Assembly (NCBI GenBank): GCA_963761655.1
Contig: CAVXHI010000002.1
Coordinates: 620,001 to 684,000 of the forward strand
DNA: 64,000 bases
Direction of reading: 5' to 3'
From: RYN-122 sp963761655
Lineage (GTDB): Bacteria > Actinomycetota > Actinomycetes > Mycobacteriales > SCTD01
Under the pieces are notes generated by a model, which worked only from the letters and a program-made list of their open reading frames with translations, ran no database searches and had not been told where the DNA came from. Made by a program: the position numbers and the translations under genes. Positions 26,635 to 35,384 of this stretch are shown here, in pieces (the stretch's first letter is position 1; every line of letters starts with the position of its first letter).

Positions 26635-27364
26635 CCTGGAGCGGCCCGCTGGTGAACCGGTGCTCGTCGCGCCACCCGAGGGCGTCGTACATCCGGCGTC
26701 CGGCGTCGTTGTCGGCGTACATGCCGAGGGTGACGAGGTCGCAGCCGCCCGCGAACAGCAGCCGCGCCAGGGCCGCGGTCACGGTGCGCCCGAGGCCCTG
26801 ACCGCGGCAGTCCGGGTGCACCGCGATGGAGGACAGGTGCCCGACCCCCTCCGCGCTGCTGGTGTCGGCCGCGCAGGCCACCAGGCGGCCGGCGTCCACC
26901 AGCCCCACCCACCGCCGGGCGGCGTCGTCGCCGGGCGAGACGCTCGCGCGGGGGCTGGAGGCGGCCAGCAGGGGGCCGACCTCGGACAGGTCGGCGAGGA
27001 CGTGGACCTCGTCCTCGCGCGGCTGGCGGGCGAAGGGCTCCGGGGTCCAGCGGAAGTCCCAGTCGACGCCGTCCAGCCCGACCCAGGCGGGCAGGAGCGG
27101 CGCCGTGCCGCGGGGGAGCGTCACGCGCTGCCGGGGCGGCAGCTCGGGCAGGACGTCACCGAGCAGCCCGGCGACGGCGGGCGGCTCGCCGAGCGCGGAC
27201 AGGTAGGAGACGCGGTGCTCGTTGTCGACGGCGAGCCACAGGACCGCCCCGTCCCGCATCCAGGCACGGGCCAGGGGCCGACCGAGGGTGCCGCGGGCGA
27301 ACGGGTCGTGGTCGGTGGCCAGCAGGACCTCGGCTGCGGACGCGAGCTCGACGGGGGCGGTCAC
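26618..27364 (-). CDS. GNAT family N-acetyltransferase
   Basis: A 248-aa protein. The C-terminal half is a GNAT fold: motif A is SSIAVHPDCRGQGLGRTVTAAL with the acetyl-CoA pyrophosphate loop, then LVTLGMYADNDAGRRMYDALGW for motif B. The N-terminal ~120 residues are a divergent second GNAT-like or unrelated domain (WLAVDNEHRVSYLSALG). The substrate is unknown. It is a GTG start, transcribed toward the aspS operon. A monocistronic unit. Confidence 0.85.
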   Translation of the reverse strand: MTAPVELASAAEVLLATDHDPFARGTLGRPLARAWMRDGAVLWLAVDNEHRVSYLSALGEPPAVAGLLGDVLPELPPRQRVTLPRGTAPLLPAWVGLDGVDWDFRWTPEPFARQPREDEVHVLADLSEVGPLLAASSPRASVSPGDDAARRWVGLVDAGRLVACAADTSSAEGVGHLSSIAVHPDCRGQGLGRTVTAALARLLFAGGCDLVTLGMYADNDAGRRMYDALGWRDEHRFTSGPLQVRSRW

Positions 27365-27460
27365 CCGGAAAGTCTCCTCCAGACCGGCCCCTCAGCGGCC
27401 GACAGTGAGGCACACTGCACATCTCGCGGGAGCCTGCTCCTGCCCGTCCCTGGAGGCCCC

Positions 27461-28240
27461 GTGCGCCGCGCCCTCGTCCCCGCCCTCACCGCCCTGCTGC
27501 TCGCGGGCGGCCTGCCGCTGGCGTCCTCCGACGCGGCCTCCCCGACGGCGTCCCCGACCGAGCGGTGGGCCCTCGTCATCGGCATCACCGACTACGCCGG
27601 CAGCACGCACAGCACCGTCGCCGGGGCGCGGGACGCCGGACTGGTGAAGAACGTCCTGCTCGACCAGGGCTGGAAGAGCGACCACATCCGGGTCCTCACC
27701 GAGAAGGCCGCGAGCGGCTCGGCGATCAGGGCGGGCCTGTCCTGGCTGGCCAGCAAGCAGACCCCCACGACCTTCACCGCCCTGCACTTCTCCGGTCACG
27801 TGAAGCAGACCTCGGCCGGCGAGTTCCTGTGGAGCCAGGACAACGTGTTCCTCAAGGACACCGACGTCGCCGCCGTCCTCAAGCGGGGCAAGGGCACCGG
27901 CTGGGTCGACATCGCCGGCTGCGAGGCCAACGGCTTCAACCACGGCCTGTCCGACAGCAACCACCTGTTCACGGCCAGCAGCAAGACGAACGAGAAGTCC
28001 TACGAGGACCCGAAGGCCGGCATGTCGGTCTGGGCCCGCCAGCTGTTCTCGCTCGGCATCCGCGACCAGGCCGCCGACGCCGACCACGACGGCAAGGTCA
28101 GCGTCCAGGAGGCCTACACCTGGGCGACCCCGCGGGCCACCACGATCACCTCGAAGCAGACCCCGCACGGTCCGCAGCACCCGCAGCACGCCGGTTGGTC
28201 GGGCTCGCTCAACCTGGCGAACCCCCGCACCCTGCGGTAG
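27461..28240 (+). CDS. Secreted caspase-like (C14) protein with EF-hand loop
   Basis: A 259-aa protein with a signal peptide (RRALVPALTALLLAGGLPLA, cleavage near residues 25-28). The caspase fold starts ERWALVIGITDYAG. The catalytic dyad is likely His113 in LHFSGHVKQ and Cys154 in DIAGCEANGF. Near the C-terminus, residues 206-217 read DADHDGKVSVQE, a canonical EF-hand calcium loop (D-x-D-x-D-G-x5-E). Metacaspase-type proteins are often calcium dependent, so calcium activation is plausible. Its target is unknown. GGAGG precedes the GTG. It stands alone between a convergent-side acetyltransferase and rarA. Confidence 0.8.
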   Translation: MRRALVPALTALLLAGGLPLASSDAASPTASPTERWALVIGITDYAGSTHSTVAGARDAGLVKNVLLDQGWKSDHIRVLTEKAASGSAIRAGLSWLASKQTPTTFTALHFSGHVKQTSAGEFLWSQDNVFLKDTDVAAVLKRGKGTGWVDIAGCEANGFNHGLSDSNHLFTASSKTNEKSYEDPKAGMSVWARQLFSLGIRDQAADADHDGKVSVQEAYTWATPRATTITSKQTPHGPQHPQHAGWSGSLNLANPRTLR

Positions 28241-28245
28241 GTCAC

Positions 28246-28251
28246 TAGGGT
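28246..28251 (+). promoter_or_regulatory. -10 box TAGGGT for rarA, leaderless
   Basis: TAGGGT ends 7 nt before the rarA GTG and no ribosome binding site is present, so a leaderless transcript is predicted. Confidence 0.55.
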
Positions 28252-28258
28252 CGGCCTC

Positions 28259-29680
28259 GTGGAGGACGACCTGTTCGCCGAGGCCGAGCAGCGGGCTGCC
28301 CGGGCGGTCGCGCCGCTCGCGGTCCGGCTCCGCCCGCGGACCCTCGACGAGGTCGTGGGCCAGCGGCACCTGCTCGGCCCCGGCGCCCCGCTGCGGCGGC
28401 TGGTCGAGGGCGACGCGCCGCTGTCGGTCGTCCTGTGGGGCCCTCCGGGCACGGGCAAGACGACGCTCGCGTACGTCATCGCCGCCTCGACGAAGCGGCG
28501 CTTCCGCGAGCTCTCCGCCGTCACCGCCGGCGTCAAGGACGTCCGCCTCGTCGTCGAGGAGGCCAAGCGGGCGCTCGGCGAGTCCGGGGCGCAGACCGTG
28601 CTGTTCGTCGACGAGGTGCACCGGTTCAGCAAGACCCAGCAGGACGCCCTCCTGCCGAGCGTCGAGAACCGGTGGGTCACCCTGGTCGCCGCCACCACCG
28701 AGAACCCGTTCTTCAGCGTCATCTCGCCGCTGCTGTCCCGCTCGCTGCTGCTGACGCTCGAGCCCCTGTCCGACGACGACGTCCGGGCGCTCGTGACCCG
28801 CGCCCTGGCGGACGAGCGCGGCCTCGGGGGACGGCTCACGCTCGAGCCCGACGCGCTGGAGCACCTCGTCCGCCTCTCCGGCGGGGACGGCAGGCGGGCC
28901 CTGACCGCCCTCGAGGCTGCCGCCGGAGCGGGCGACGTCGTCACGCTCGAGGTGCTCGAGCAGGCCGTCGACCGCGGCGCCGTCCGGTACGACCGTGACG
29001 GCGACCAGCACTACGACGTCGTCAGCGCGTTCATCAAGTCGATCCGGGGCTCCGACGTCGACGCGGCCCTGCACTACTTCGCCCGCATGGTGCAGGCGGG
29101 GGAGGACCCGCGCTTCATCGCGCGGCGGCTGGTGGTCAGCGCGAGCGAGGACATCGGCATGGCCGACCCGGGCTCGCTGCAGGTCGCGGTGGCCGCGGCG
29201 CAGGCGCTCGAGCTGATCGGGATGCCCGAGGCCCGGATCAACCTGGCCCAGGCCGTCATCCACCTGTCGCTCGCGCCGAAGAGCAACGCGGTCCTCGCCG
29301 GCGTCGACACGGCGCTCGCCGACATCCGCTCCGGGCTGACCGGCAGCGTGCCGGCGCACCTGCGCGACAGCCACTACCCGGGGGCCAAGAAGCTCGCGCA
29401 CGGCAGTGCGGGGGGCTACCGCTACCCTCACGACTTCCCAGGGAGGGTCGTCGCGCAGCAGTACGCGCCCGACCCCGTCGTCGGGCGGGAGTACTACTCG
29501 CCGGGCGGCCTGGGGGTCGAGCGTGTCGCCGGGGAGCGGCTCGCGGGGCTGCGCGAGGTGCTGCGCGGCGACCGCGGGGTGGTCCCCGAGGACGCCGCCT
29601 CCGGCTTCCGGCCCCGCTGCAAGCCCGCACCCCCCACCCCCGAGGAGCTCGCCGTCCTCGCCGACCAGGAGCAGTCGTGA
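28259..29680 (+). CDS. rarA: Replication-associated recombination protein A (RarA/MgsA)
   Basis: AAA+ ATPase of 473 aa acting at stalled replication forks. Motifs: LRPRTLDEVVGQRHLLGPGAPL, Walker A LWGPPGTGKTTLAYV, Walker B VLFVDEVHRFSKTQQDALLP, sensor LVAATTENPFFSVISPLLSR, and the C-terminal tetramerisation domain with ARRLVVSASEDIGMADP and YPHDFPG. GTG start directly downstream of the -10 box. Its order before DUF948 and alaS is conserved across actinobacteria. Confidence 0.95.
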   Translation: MEDDLFAEAEQRAARAVAPLAVRLRPRTLDEVVGQRHLLGPGAPLRRLVEGDAPLSVVLWGPPGTGKTTLAYVIAASTKRRFRELSAVTAGVKDVRLVVEEAKRALGESGAQTVLFVDEVHRFSKTQQDALLPSVENRWVTLVAATTENPFFSVISPLLSRSLLLTLEPLSDDDVRALVTRALADERGLGGRLTLEPDALEHLVRLSGGDGRRALTALEAAAGAGDVVTLEVLEQAVDRGAVRYDRDGDQHYDVVSAFIKSIRGSDVDAALHYFARMVQAGEDPRFIARRLVVSASEDIGMADPGSLQVAVAAAQALELIGMPEARINLAQAVIHLSLAPKSNAVLAGVDTALADIRSGLTGSVPAHLRDSHYPGAKKLAHGSAGGYRYPHDFPGRVVAQQYAPDPVVGREYYSPGGLGVERVAGERLAGLREVLRGDRGVVPEDAASGFRPRCKPAPPTPEELAVLADQEQS

Positions 29681-30075
29681 TCTCTGTAGGTGACCTCGTC
29701 GGGTTGGTGTGCGCGTTCGCCTTCCTGCTCATCGCCCTGTTCGTCTGCTTCACGCTCGTGCGTCTCACCAAGGTGCTCGACGAGGCCCGCTTCCTCGTGC
29801 ACGGGATCACCGACAAGACGGTGCCGCTGCTCGGCGAGGTCACGACGTCGGTCGTGCACGTGAACGAGGAGCTCGTCCGGGTCGACGCGATCGCCGCGAA
29901 CGCCCAGAGCATCTCGGCGAACGTCTCCTCGCTGACCGGCCTGTTCGCCGCCACGCTCGGCAGCCCGGTCATCAAGGTCGCCGCGTTCTCCTACGGCGTC
30001 CGCAAGGCCGCGACGAAGCGCAGCGAGGGCGACATCCGCAAGCGCGTGAAGGCGGAGCGGAAGGCAGGGCGATGA
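29677..30075 (+). CDS. DUF948 family membrane protein
   Basis: A 132-aa protein with one N-terminal membrane helix (LVGLVCAFAFLLIALFVCF) followed by a helical amphipathic region (LTKVLDEARFLVHGITDKTVPLLGEV) typical of DUF948/YtxG-like proteins. A basic C-terminus (RKRVKAERKAGR) follows. The function is unknown; it always sits near rarA and alaS in actinobacteria. The GTG start overlaps the rarA stop, and the next gene overlaps its own stop by ATGA. Confidence 0.85.
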   Translation: MISVGDLVGLVCAFAFLLIALFVCFTLVRLTKVLDEARFLVHGITDKTVPLLGEVTTSVVHVNEELVRVDAIAANAQSISANVSSLTGLFAATLGSPVIKVAAFSYGVRKAATKRSEGDIRKRVKAERKAGR

Positions 30076-30335
30076 CCCGCCGCCTGTTCTACGTCGCTCT
30101 CGGCGCGACCGTCGGGATCCTCGTCGTGCGCACGCTGACCCGGGCCGCGCACCGCGTCACGCCGGCCGGCGTGCAGGAGTCGATCTCGGGCGGGCTCGCC
30201 GGCCTGACCGACGCCCTGCGCGACTTCACCGCCGAGGTCAAGGACGCCATGGCCGAGCGCGAGGTCGAGCTGCGCGACGCCCTGGGCCTGGACGGCAGCA
30301 ACGACGCCATCGACGCGCAGACCTTCGAGAAGTAG
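30072..30335 (+). CDS. Small actinobacterial membrane-associated protein (DUF6167-like)
   Basis: An 87-aa protein: short hydrophobic N-terminus (LFYVALGATVGILVVRTL), then a helical region with acidic and Arg residues (GLTDALRDFTAEVKDAMAEREVELRDALGL). The position between DUF948 and alaS and the size match the DUF6167 family, recalled from Streptomyces. No function is known. Its ATG overlaps the preceding stop and alaS begins 2 nt after its own stop. Confidence 0.75.
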   Translation: MTRRLFYVALGATVGILVVRTLTRAAHRVTPAGVQESISGGLAGLTDALRDFTAEVKDAMAEREVELRDALGLDGSNDAIDAQTFEK

Positions 30336-30337
30336 CC

Positions 30338-32995
30338 GTGCAGTCCGACGAGATCCGCCGCCGCTTCCTCGACCACTTCGAGGGTCGCGGGCACACCGTC
30401 GTCCCGTCGGCGTCGCTCATCGCGGACGACCCCACCCTCCTGCTCGTCAACGCCGGCATGGTGCCGTTCAAGCCGTACTTCCTCGGCGAGCAGCAGGCGC
30501 CGTACCCGCGGGCGACGAGCGTGCAGAAGTGCGTGCGGACCCTCGACATCGACGAGGTCGGCAAGACGACCCGGCACGGCTCGTTCTTCCAGATGGCCGG
30601 CAACTTCAGCTTCGGCGACTACTTCAAGCAGGGCGCCATCGAGCTGGCCTGGGACCTCATCCTCAAGCCCACGGCCGACGGCGGCTTCGGGATGCCCGAG
30701 GACAAGCTCTGGATCACCGTCTACGAGGACGACGACGAGGCCGTCCGGCTCTGGCTCGCCCTCGGGGTCGACCCGGACCGGATCCAGCGCCTCGGCAAGG
30801 CCGACAACTACTGGAACATGGGCGTGCCCGGCCCCGGCGGCCCCTGCTCGGAGATCTTCTACGACCGCGGCCCCTCCTACGGCGCCGAGGGCGGCCCCGC
30901 CGTCGACGGCGAGCGGTACATGGAGTTCTGGAACCTCGTCTTCATGCAGTACCAGCTGTCCGAGGTGCGCTCCAAGGTCGACTTCGACGTCGCCGGGCCG
31001 CTCCCGAGCCAGAACATCGACACCGGCATGGGCCTCGAGCGCGTGGCCACCCTGCTGCAGGGCGTCGACAACCTGTACGAGATCGACACCAGCCGCCAGA
31101 TCCTGGACCGCGCCTCCGAGCTGACCGGCGTCCGGTACGGCGCCGACGCCACGAACGACGTCCGGCTCCGCGTCGTCACCGACCACGTCCGCACCGCGCT
31201 GATGCTCATGGGCGACGGCGTCACCCCCGGCAACGAGGGCCGCGGCTACGTCCTGCGCCGCATCGTCCGGCGCGCCGTCCGGGCCATGCGCCTGCTGGGT
31301 GCGCACCAGCCGGTGGTGAAGGAGCTGGTCGACGCCGCGACGCTCGCCATGGGGCCGCAGTACCCGTCGCTCGTCGCGGACGCGGTGCGCATCCACGCCG
31401 TCGCGGCGGCCGAGGAGGCGTCCTTCCTCGAGACGCTCACCCGTGGCGCGGCCGTGTTCGACACCGCCGTCCCGGCGGCCCGCGCGGCCGGTGCCCTCTC
31501 CGGGGCGACCGCCTTCCAGCTGCACGACACCTTCGGCTTCCCGATCGACCTCACCCTCGAGATGGCCTCCGAGCAGGGGCTCGCCGTCGACGAGGAGGGC
31601 TTCCGCACGCTCATGCACGAGCAGCGCTCCCGGGCGAAGGCGGACTCCAGGGGCAAGAAGACCGGCCACGTCGACGTGTCCGCGTACCGCTCGGTCCTGG
31701 ACTCCACCGGTGCGACGAGCTTCACGGGCTACACCAAGGTCCGCTCCGAGGCCGTCCTCCGGGGCCTGTTCGTCGACGGGGCGTCGGTGTCGGCAGCCGC
31801 TCCGGGTGACCTCGTGGAGCTGGTGCTCGACCGCACACCCTTCTACGCCGAGGGCGGTGGCCAGAAGGCCGACGCCGGGCAGCTCGTGCTCGCCGACGGG
31901 TCCGTCGTGCAGGTCAGCGACGTGCAGAAGCCGCTCGGCGGCCTCGTCGTGCACCGCGGCACCGTGCTCTCCGGCGCCCCCCAGGTCGGGTCCGCCGTCG
32001 ACGCGCAGGTCGACGTCGAGCGCCGCCGGGCCATCAGCCGCGCCCACACCGCCACCCACCTCGTGCACCAGGCGGTCCGCAAGGCGCTGGGGGAGCAGGC
32101 CACCCAGGCCGGCTCGGAGAACAACCCCGGGCGCTTCCGCTTCGACTTCTCCTCGCCCGGCGCCGTCCCGGCCTCGGTGCTGGCCGACGTCGAGCAGGAG
32201 ATCAACGAGATCGCCCTCGCCGACCTCGAGGTCCGCGCCTTCGTCACCACGCAGGAGGAGGCCCGGCGGATCGGGGCGATGGCCCTGTTCGGCGAGAAGT
32301 ACGGCGACGAGGTCCGGGTCGTCGAGGTCGGCGACTACGCCCGAGAGCTCTGCGGCGGGACGCACGCGGCCCGGTCCGGCCAGCTCGGCGTCGTCAAGCT
32401 GCTGTCGGAGGCCTCCATCGGCTCCGGCGTCCGGCGGGTGGAGGGCCTGGTCGGCCTCGACGCCTACAGCTACCTCGCCAAGGAGCACGTGCTGCTGTCG
32501 CAGCTCGCGTCGACGTTCAAGGTGCCGTCGACGGAGGTGCCCGACCGGGTCGCGGCCGTCGTCGCGAAGCTGCGCGAGGTCGAGAAGGAGCTCTCGACGC
32601 TGCGGGCCGGTCAGGTGCTGCAGCGGGCGGGCGAGTTCGCGGCTGCTGCGGTCGACCTCGGGGGAGTGGCCTACGTGGGGGTGGAGGCGCCCGCCGGCAC
32701 GCCCGCCGACCTCGTGCGCTCGCTCGCGCTCGACGTCCGCGGCCGTCTGGCCGACCGGCCCGCCGCCGTCGTCGTCGCTGCCGGAGGCGACCGGGTCACC
32801 CTGGTGGCCGCCGTCAACGACCTCGGGCGCAGCCGGGGACTGTCGGCCGGCGCGCTGGTGCGCGAGGCCGCCCCCGCCGTGTCGGGCAAGGGCGGCGGCA
32901 AGGACGACGTCGCGCAGGGCGGCGGCACCGACGCGTCCGGCATCGCCGAGGCGCTGCGACGCGCGTCCGCGCTGGTGGCCAGCACCTCGTCGTGA
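30338..32995 (+). CDS. alaS: Alanyl-tRNA synthetase
   Basis: Class II synthetase of 885 aa. The catalytic core begins RRRFLDHFEGRGHTVVPSASL and includes GSFFQMAGNFSFGDYFKQGA. An editing domain carries the zinc-binding HTATHLVHQ and CGGTHAARSGQLG motifs. The C-terminal C-Ala domain has the Gly-rich tail GKGGGKDDVAQGGG. GTG start. ruvX overlaps its stop. It charges tRNA-Ala and edits Ser/Gly mischarging. Confidence 0.97.
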   Translation: MQSDEIRRRFLDHFEGRGHTVVPSASLIADDPTLLLVNAGMVPFKPYFLGEQQAPYPRATSVQKCVRTLDIDEVGKTTRHGSFFQMAGNFSFGDYFKQGAIELAWDLILKPTADGGFGMPEDKLWITVYEDDDEAVRLWLALGVDPDRIQRLGKADNYWNMGVPGPGGPCSEIFYDRGPSYGAEGGPAVDGERYMEFWNLVFMQYQLSEVRSKVDFDVAGPLPSQNIDTGMGLERVATLLQGVDNLYEIDTSRQILDRASELTGVRYGADATNDVRLRVVTDHVRTALMLMGDGVTPGNEGRGYVLRRIVRRAVRAMRLLGAHQPVVKELVDAATLAMGPQYPSLVADAVRIHAVAAAEEASFLETLTRGAAVFDTAVPAARAAGALSGATAFQLHDTFGFPIDLTLEMASEQGLAVDEEGFRTLMHEQRSRAKADSRGKKTGHVDVSAYRSVLDSTGATSFTGYTKVRSEAVLRGLFVDGASVSAAAPGDLVELVLDRTPFYAEGGGQKADAGQLVLADGSVVQVSDVQKPLGGLVVHRGTVLSGAPQVGSAVDAQVDVERRRAISRAHTATHLVHQAVRKALGEQATQAGSENNPGRFRFDFSSPGAVPASVLADVEQEINEIALADLEVRAFVTTQEEARRIGAMALFGEKYGDEVRVVEVGDYARELCGGTHAARSGQLGVVKLLSEASIGSGVRRVEGLVGLDAYSYLAKEHVLLSQLASTFKVPSTEVPDRVAAVVAKLREVEKELSTLRAGQVLQRAGEFAAAAVDLGGVAYVGVEAPAGTPADLVRSLALDVRGRLADRPAAVVVAAGGDRVTLVAAVNDLGRSRGLSAGALVREAAPAVSGKGGGKDDVAQGGGTDASGIAEALRRASALVASTSS

Positions 32996-33402
32996 AGGGC
33001 GTCGTCGTCGCGGTCGACGTCGGCACGGTCCGGGTCGGCGTCGCGGCGAGCGACCCGCACCGGATCCTCGCCTCGCCGGTGGAGACCGTCGTCGCGCCGG
33101 GCCACCGACGGGTCGCCGAGATCGTCGCGGAGCGCGAGGCCGTCCTGGTCGTCGTCGGGCTGCCCACGTCGATGCGGGGGACCTCGGCCTCGGCGTCCGC
33201 CGACATGGCACGCACCTGGGTCTCGGTCTTCGCCCCTCTCGTGGCCCCCGTGCCGATCCAACTGGTCGACGAACGGCTGACGACCGTGACGGCGGCCGCG
33301 GCGCTGCGGGCCTCCGGCAAGAACGCCAGGAAGCAGCGCGCCGTGATCGACCAGGCCGCTGCGGTGGCCCTGCTGCAGGGCTTCCTGGACGCGCGTGCCT
33401 GA
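32992..33402 (+). CDS. ruvX: Putative pre-16S rRNA nuclease / Holliday junction resolvase RuvX (YqgF)
   Basis: A 136-aa RNase H-fold protein. It starts VVVAVDVGTVRVGVAASDPH with the first Asp, and continues VVVGLPTSMRGTSASASADM and QLVDERLTTVTAAAALRASGKNARKQRAVIDQAAA with the conserved ER-T motif and acidic end. YqgF in E. coli trims the 5' end of 16S rRNA; an anti-termination or resolvase role has also been proposed. It overlaps alaS and precedes mltG as in other bacteria. Confidence 0.93.
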   Translation: MKGVVVAVDVGTVRVGVAASDPHRILASPVETVVAPGHRRVAEIVAEREAVLVVVGLPTSMRGTSASASADMARTWVSVFAPLVAPVPIQLVDERLTTVTAAAALRASGKNARKQRAVIDQAAAVALLQGFLDARA

Positions 33403-33425
33403 CGCTCACCTCACCTGCCCGCTTG

Positions 33426-33431
33426 TAGGGT
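33426..33431 (+). promoter_or_regulatory. -10 box TAGGGT for mltG-aroE, leaderless
   Basis: TAGGGT ends 7 nt before the GTG of mltG with no ribosome binding site between, the same geometry as at rarA and efp. Confidence 0.55.
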
Positions 33432-33438
33432 CGGGCCG

Positions 33439-34530
33439 GTGAGCGACCTGTTGGACACGCCGCCGTCCGCGCCCCGCCGTCAGCGAGGCAAGGGCGCGGC
33501 GGCCCTCAAGCTGGTCGTCGCGCTGCTCGTGGTGCTGGGGCTCCTCGCCGGCGCTGCCTTCGCGGCGAAGCGGGTCCTGCAGCGCGACCCGGCCGCACCG
33601 GACTACCGCGGTGCGGGCAGCGGCGAGGTGACCGTGCAGGTCAAGCCCGGCGAGAACCTGACCGCCGTCGGCGCGACGCTGATGGCCAAGGGCGTGGTGA
33701 AGAGCCGCGAGGCGTTCCGCAAGGCGACGCTCCAGGAGCCGGACGCCACGAAGCTGCAGCCGGGCTACTACACGCTGCGCGGGCAGATGAGCGCGGCGTC
33801 CGCGCTCGCGCTGCTGCTCGACCCGGCCAGCCGGCTGCGCGGCCGCGTCACCCTGCCCGAGGGCGTGCCGCTGTCACAGGCGCTCGACATCATCGCCAAG
33901 CAGGGCAAGCTCCCGATCGCGCAGCTGCGGGCGGCCGTGGAGAAGCCGGTCGCGCTCGGGCTGCCCGACTACGCCGAGGGCCAGGTCGAGGGCTTCCTGT
34001 TCCCGGCCACCTACGACATCGACCCCGACACCACGGCCGTCAGCCTGCTGCAGACCATGGTGCAGCGCTTCGACAAGGCCGCCGTCGACCTCGACCTCGC
34101 GGCCGGCGCGGCGAAGATCGGTCGGACGCCGTACGAGGTGCTGACCGTGGCGTCGCTGATCGAGAAGGAGACGGCGTTCGCGGGCGACCGGGCGAAGGTG
34201 GCCCGGGTCGCCTACAACCGGCTGGCGAAGGGTCAGAAGCTCCAGTTCGACTCCACCGTGAACTACGTGCGGGAGGAGAAGAAGGCAGCCCTGTCGCTCG
34301 ACGACCTCAAGGTCGAGTCGGACTACAACACCTACCAGAACACGGGTCTGCCGCCGACCCCCATCGGCTCGCCCGGCGCCCTGGCCATCGAGGCTGCGCT
34401 CAACCCGGCCCCCGGCAACTTCATCTACTTCATCACCGTGGACAAGGCGACCGGCGCGGCGCTCTTCACCGACGACTACGACGAGTTCCTGCGGGCCAAG
34501 AAGAAGGCCCAGGCCGAGGGCGTCTACTGA
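33439..34530 (+). CDS. mltG: Endolytic transglycosylase MltG
   Basis: A 363-aa membrane-anchored enzyme that cleaves nascent peptidoglycan strands. A proline-rich start and one transmembrane helix (LKLVVALLVVLGLLAGAAFA) precede a LysM-like domain (EVTVQVKPGENLTAVGATLM). The YceG catalytic region has the conserved Glu in VASLIEKETAFAGDRAKVA, then YNRLAKGQKLQFDSTVNYV and YNTYQNTGLPPTPIGSPG. The active site faces the cell wall. aroE follows with an unusual CTGA overlap. Confidence 0.95.
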   Translation: MSDLLDTPPSAPRRQRGKGAAALKLVVALLVVLGLLAGAAFAAKRVLQRDPAAPDYRGAGSGEVTVQVKPGENLTAVGATLMAKGVVKSREAFRKATLQEPDATKLQPGYYTLRGQMSAASALALLLDPASRLRGRVTLPEGVPLSQALDIIAKQGKLPIAQLRAAVEKPVALGLPDYAEGQVEGFLFPATYDIDPDTTAVSLLQTMVQRFDKAAVDLDLAAGAAKIGRTPYEVLTVASLIEKETAFAGDRAKVARVAYNRLAKGQKLQFDSTVNYVREEKKAALSLDDLKVESDYNTYQNTGLPPTPIGSPGALAIEAALNPAPGNFIYFITVDKATGAALFTDDYDEFLRAKKKAQAEGVY

Positions 34531-35312
34531 CCCGGGCCGCCGTCCTCGGCAGCCCGATCGCGCACAGCCTCTCACCGGTCCTGCACCGGGCGGCGTACGA
34601 GACGCTGGGCCTGTCCTGGTCGTACGACACGGTCGAGTGCACGGCTGCCGACCTGCCCGCCTTCGTCGCCGGCCTCGACGCGACCTGGGCCGGGCTGTCG
34701 CTGACGATGCCGCTCAAGGAGGCAGTGCTGCCGCTCCTGACGTCGGTCACACCCCTGGCGGCGTCGGTGGCCGCGGCCAACACCGTCCTCGTGCGGGAGG
34801 ACGGGCTGCACGGGGACAACACCGACGTCCACGGGATCGTCGCGGCGCTGGCCTCGGCAGGGGTCACGTCGGTGCGTCGCGCGGTGGTGCTCGGCGGCGG
34901 AGCGACGGCGCGGTCCGCCCTCGCGGCGCTGCAGCAGCTGGGCTGCGTCGACCCGGTGCTCGTGGTCCGGTCCCACCCCAGCGCGACGCTCGAGGCTGCG
35001 GCCCGGCTGGGGGTGACGCCGTCGGTGGTGGCGTGGGACCCGGCGGTGCTGGACGGTGGCGAGCTGCTGGTCTCGACGCTGCCGTCGGGGGCCGCGTCCT
35101 TCGCCGCGCCCTACGTCGCCGACGTGCCGGTGCTGCTGGACGTCGCCTACGACCCGTGGCTGTCCGCGCTGGCGCTCGGGTGCCGGGGGACGGTCGTGTC
35201 GGGGCTGGAGATGCTGCTGCACCAGGCGGCGGAGCAGGTGCGGCTCATGACGGGCTTCGCGCCGCCGGTCGAGCAGATGCGGGCCGCGCTGAACCGCTCA
35301 AGACCCTCCTGA
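34527..35312 (+). CDS. aroE: Shikimate dehydrogenase
   Basis: A 261-aa NADP-dependent enzyme of the shikimate pathway. Shikimate-binding residues are in LGSPIAHSLSPVLHRAAY and LTMPLKEAVLP (catalytic Lys); the partner Asp is in GDNTDVHG; the nucleotide loop is VVLGGGATARSALAAL. No ATG, GTG or TTG precedes the shikimate-binding motif in frame. The only start that keeps the N-terminus is CTG at 34527, overlapping the mltG stop as CTGA. The next standard start (ATG 34707) would delete ~60 essential residues. It is thus probably a CTG-initiated, reinitiation-coupled gene. Confidence 0.9.
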   Translation: MTRAAVLGSPIAHSLSPVLHRAAYETLGLSWSYDTVECTAADLPAFVAGLDATWAGLSLTMPLKEAVLPLLTSVTPLAASVAAANTVLVREDGLHGDNTDVHGIVAALASAGVTSVRRAVVLGGGATARSALAALQQLGCVDPVLVVRSHPSATLEAAARLGVTPSVVAWDPAVLDGGELLVSTLPSGAASFAAPYVADVPVLLDVAYDPWLSALALGCRGTVVSGLEMLLHQAAEQVRLMTGFAPPVEQMRAALNRSRPS

Positions 35313-35325
35313 CCTCCGCCGATGC
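35298..35325 (+). promoter_or_regulatory. Sigma-28/WhiG-like promoter for the Roadblock-GTPase operon
   Basis: TCAA at 35298-35301 and GCCGATGC at 35318-35325, gap 16 nt. The -10 element matches the FliA/WhiG consensus GCCGATAA in six of eight positions. It overlaps the end of aroE and lies 59 nt before the Roadblock gene, which has AGAGGGG upstream of its ATG. Confidence 0.7.
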
Positions 35326-35384
35326 AGGAGTCGTGGCTGCACGTCTGCTGTCACGGGGCCGAGCGAGGACCAGAGGGGCACGGC

